Part shown: positions 61,885 to 64,000 of the stretch, in pieces
Layout of the letters: each line of letters starts with the position of its first letter
Numbering within the stretch: position 1 is the stretch's first letter
Assembly: GCF_013393325.1 (NCBI RefSeq)
Contig: NZ_QJRC01000095.1
Span: 62,001 to 126,000, forward strand
Direction of reading: 5' to 3'
Source: Pseudomonas hunanensis
GTDB taxonomy: Bacteria; Pseudomonadota; Gammaproteobacteria; Pseudomonadales; Pseudomonadaceae
Length of the DNA: 64,000 bases
The notes under the pieces: model-generated
Database searches by the model: none
Told to the model about the DNA's origin: nothing
What the model saw: the letters and a program-made list of their open reading frames with translations, nothing else
Made by a program: the position numbers and the translations under genes

Positions 61885-62631
61885 TCAGTCGTATTCCGCC
61901 TCTTCATGCTCACCCAGCAAACGCCTTTGCCGAGGCGTGGCTTCCTCCAGCACCTGCGGGTTGAAGCGCCAGTTCAAGTACGGCGAGAACTTCTGCGCGA
62001 CCATGCGCCGGCCATAGTGCACCTGCAGCATGTCGCGCTCGCGAGCCTGGCTGCAATTGGGCCCGGCGCTGTGCCAGACGTCGCTGCGAAACACCAGTGC
62101 ATCGCCCGCCTTGCACAACACGGCCTGTGCTTCACGCCCCTGCCAGTGATCTTCCCCCGCCTGGGGTGGCCGCGCCGCGCGGTGGCTGCCGGGTACGATG
62201 CAGGTCGGGCCGATGCCGTGGTCGATGTCGCTGAGGTACAGCTGCGCAGTGAGGATTTGTGCGGGTTGGGTGAAGTCGCCTTGCGCGCTTAGCCAATCAG
62301 GCAATTGCATGGGCAGATAATCCAGGTGCAAGGCCATGCCCGGGTAACCCGGATGGCTGCGCCAGGCAGTTTGCCCGATCAGATGGCAATCAGCGCCCAG
62401 CGCCGCTTCAGCCAGGGCTATCACAGGCGGCAGGTCGAGAAAGGGCAACCACAACGGGTTGCGGTTGAACACACACTTGTAGTGTTCCAGCAGCCCCTGG
62501 TAGTCCCAGTGAATCGGCTGCAGGTCATCGATGGCGCAGCGCAACAAGGCGATGCGCAGGGGTTCGAGCACACCGGGGAGCAGCACATAGCCCCGCTCGT
62601 CCAACATCTCCAGCTGAAGGTCCAGGTTCAT
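61885..62631 (-). CDS. Phytanoyl-CoA dioxygenase-family protein
   Basis: The 248-residue non-haem iron/2-oxoglutarate-type oxygenase has the HxD pair in MALHLDYLP and a distal His in SDVWHSAGPN, plus an Arg nearby for 2-oxoglutarate. The substrate is unknown. I prefer ATG 62631, which has GGAG nine bases upstream; ATG 62649 is in frame but lacks a good site. Confidence 0.83.
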   Translation of the reverse strand: MNLDLQLEMLDERGYVLLPGVLEPLRIALLRCAIDDLQPIHWDYQGLLEHYKCVFNRNPLWLPFLDLPPVIALAEAALGADCHLIGQTAWRSHPGYPGMALHLDYLPMQLPDWLSAQGDFTQPAQILTAQLYLSDIDHGIGPTCIVPGSHRAARPPQAGEDHWQGREAQAVLCKAGDALVFRSDVWHSAGPNCSQARERDMLQVHYGRRMVAQKFSPYLNWRFNPQVLEEATPRQRRLLGEHEEAEYD

Positions 62632-62685
62632 GACGATGTGCTCCGCCATGACGGGAGCACATTTGTACTCCCGCCCGTTTATCCA

Positions 62686-63129
62686 TCAACGCCAGTTCAG
62701 GTTCACGGTTGTGGGGGCTTTGCCATTCACGGTCACCAATTGCTGCACCGTCTCACCCTGGGCGTTGCCCATGATCTTGTACTTGCCAGGAGGCAACTGC
62801 ACATACAGCAGCGGCCCGGCATCCGTGATGCTCAGTACAGGCTGGCCTTTTGCGTTCTGGATATCGACTGAAGCCCCGCTCTGGAATTTGCCTTCCGGGC
62901 CAGTGGAAAGCTCCACATGCAGGTCATAACCAGATGTCTTGCGCAGCGCATTGGCCTCATCCTGGCCGATACCGCCTTGCAAGTAATGCACGCCGTTCTG
63001 TTCCTGCGGTTGCAACTGCACGGCCTGCATGTCGATGGGGGCATTGAGATCGGCGGCGGCAGCCAGGGTCCATGGCAAGGCCAGGGTTAACAGCAACGCG
63101 GCGCCGAGTGCATAGTGATGGTTACGCAT
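62686..63129 (-). CDS. Small exported carboxypeptidase-regulatory-like protein
   Basis: The 147-residue protein has a signal peptide (cleavage near AAAADL). A beta-rich region follows, with LYVQLPPGKYKIMGNAQG as in carboxypeptidase regulatory-like beta-sandwich domains. ATG 63129 follows a strong AAGGAGGG. No enzyme motif is seen; function is unknown. Confidence 0.78.
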   Translation of the reverse strand: MRNHHYALGAALLLTLALPWTLAAAADLNAPIDMQAVQLQPQEQNGVHYLQGGIGQDEANALRKTSGYDLHVELSTGPEGKFQSGASVDIQNAKGQPVLSITDAGPLLYVQLPPGKYKIMGNAQGETVQQLVTVNGKAPTTVNLNWR

Positions 63130-63262
63130 GGTACGACCCTCCTTTAGAGGATGGCTTACCTATTATCTGATCCTCTCAGGGGGGTGGTGTTCGTCCTGAT
63201 GCATGGTCGTCATCGTGATATTCGGCACTAAGCTATCAAATAAACGTAAATTTAGCTGTTTA

Positions 63263-64000
63263 TCAATTGGTTGTGCGCCCTTCCTCTAGTAGTTTCACGA
63301 ACATGCTCAAACTGCGCGATACTGTGCCTCGGCGCCATACCAGCCAGGTTTTCAGGTAGCGGAAGTCCTCCGACATCGGCCAGGCGCTGACGGTGCTGCA
63401 CCCGGGCATGTTGTCGAGCATGCTGCGTGGCATCATGGCCAGGCCGGCACCGGCGCTGACGCAGGCCAGCATGCCGTGGTAGGACTCCATCTCGTGGATC
63501 TTGCCCGGCACTGCCTGGTCCTGCACGAACCAGCTTTCGAAATGATGACGGTACGAACAGTTGGCACGGAAGGCGTAGATGCTTTCGCCGTTTACGTCCT
63601 GGGCGCGGGTTACGGGTGCATGGTTCAACGGGGCGATCACCATCATCTCTTCCTCAAAGACCGGTATGCCCTCCAGCGTCGGGTGCAGCACCGGGCCGTC
63701 GACGAACGCGGCCACCAAGCGGCCAGACAACACGCCTTCGAGCATGGTCCCGGAAGGCCCGGTGGACAGGTCCAGGTCAACCTTGGGGTAGCGTTGGTTG
63801 TACGCCGCCAGCAAGGCCGGAATACGCACCGCTGCGGTACTTTCCAGCGAGCCCAGAGCAAAGGTGCCCTGTGGGTCTTCACCTGCTACGGTCAGCCGCG
63901 CCTCGTGTACGAGGTCCAGAATGCGGCGCGTGTATTCGAGGAAGTTCCAGCCTGCAGGCGACAGGCGCAGGCGGCTCTTCTCGCGAATGAACAGCTCCAC
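63263..64000 (-). CDS. LysR-family regulator, 5' truncated by the window
   Basis: The visible 245 residues start in the last helix of a LysR DNA-binding domain (FIREKSRLRLSPAGWNFLEY) and continue through the effector domain to the stop codon. The first 40 or so residues lie beyond the window end, so no start can be given. The pattern is like that of CbbR/CysB-unrelated LysR proteins; the effector is unknown. Confidence 0.8.
   Translation of the reverse strand: MELFIREKSRLRLSPAGWNFLEYTRRILDLVHEARLTVAGEDPQGTFALGSLESTAAVRIPALLAAYNQRYPKVDLDLSTGPSGTMLEGVLSGRLVAAFVDGPVLHPTLEGIPVFEEEMMVIAPLNHAPVTRAQDVNGESIYAFRANCSYRHHFESWFVQDQAVPGKIHEMESYHGMLACVSAGAGLAMMPRSMLDNMPGCSTVSAWPMSEDFRYLKTWLVWRRGTVSRSLSMFVKLLEEGRTTN

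Overview
This window is a chromosomal stretch from a fluorescent pseudomonad, most likely of the Pseudomonas putida group. The basis is GC-rich sequence with long antisense shadow frames, a complete benR-benABCDK-catA-benE-benF locus in the P. putida order, several 35-bp P. putida-type REP elements, an OprD-family porin, PagL and a KfrA-like coiled-coil protein. I see no rRNA, tRNA, CRISPR array, insertion sequence or prophage. One lone tyrosine recombinase is present.

Layout, left to right. (1) 0-5 kb, minus strand: a KfrA-like DNA-binding protein, then a codB-pucR-codA cytosine import and deamination operon with a stem-loop leader and a perfect palindrome upstream. (2) 5.5-16.3 kb, plus strand: an unusual cluster of class II aldolase-like protein, Tat-type NMT1/SsuA-like binding protein, TonB-dependent receptor, NtaA/DszA-type flavin monooxygenase and a complete peptide-type ABC importer with fused ATPases. 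It looks like a scavenging route for a bulky substrate, possibly organosulfur. (3) 16.4-17.9 kb, minus strand: two TenA paralogues, one with and one without the catalytic Cys, under a TPP riboswitch with a recognisable promoter. (4) 18.1-25.9 kb, plus strand: a large multicopper oxidase behind a good sigma-54 promoter, a Sco/cytochrome c fusion, a membrane GGDEF-EAL protein and an overlapping PhnD-like periplasmic binding protein. (5) 26-33.5 kb: tyrosine recombinase, SDR::SMP-30 fusion with divergent LysR regulator, glycerate kinase, CdaR-type regulator and MFS transporter. (6) 33.7-40.7 kb: redox genes (Rieske/FAD reductase fusion, aldo-keto reductase, Old Yellow Enzyme, luciferase-like oxidoreductase with LysR) and a YdjM-like membrane protein.

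(7) 40.7-50.6 kb, minus strand: the benzoate locus. BenABC dioxygenates benzoate, BenD makes catechol, CatA cleaves it, and BenK, BenE and BenF import it. BenR is encoded upstream, and two XylS-type half-site pairs lie at the benA promoter. (8) 50.8-56.6 kb: a betaine/choline-type QAT ABC transporter operon ending in a GlxA-type AraC regulator, with a divergent LysR gene. (9) 56.6-64 kb: housekeeping and envelope genes, namely an alpha/beta hydrolase, a lipoprotein, a HisN-like phosphatase, the Mn exporter MntP under a yybP-ykoY riboswitch, a tandem universal stress protein, the lipid A deacylase PagL, a phytanoyl-CoA dioxygenase-family protein, a small exported protein and a LysR gene truncated by the window end.

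The most distinctive material is the 5.5-16.3 kb uptake/oxidation cluster and the sigma-54-preceded multicopper oxidase region, which includes a c-di-GMP enzyme paired with a periplasmic binding protein. All functions come from reading motifs and gene order; no database search was run.
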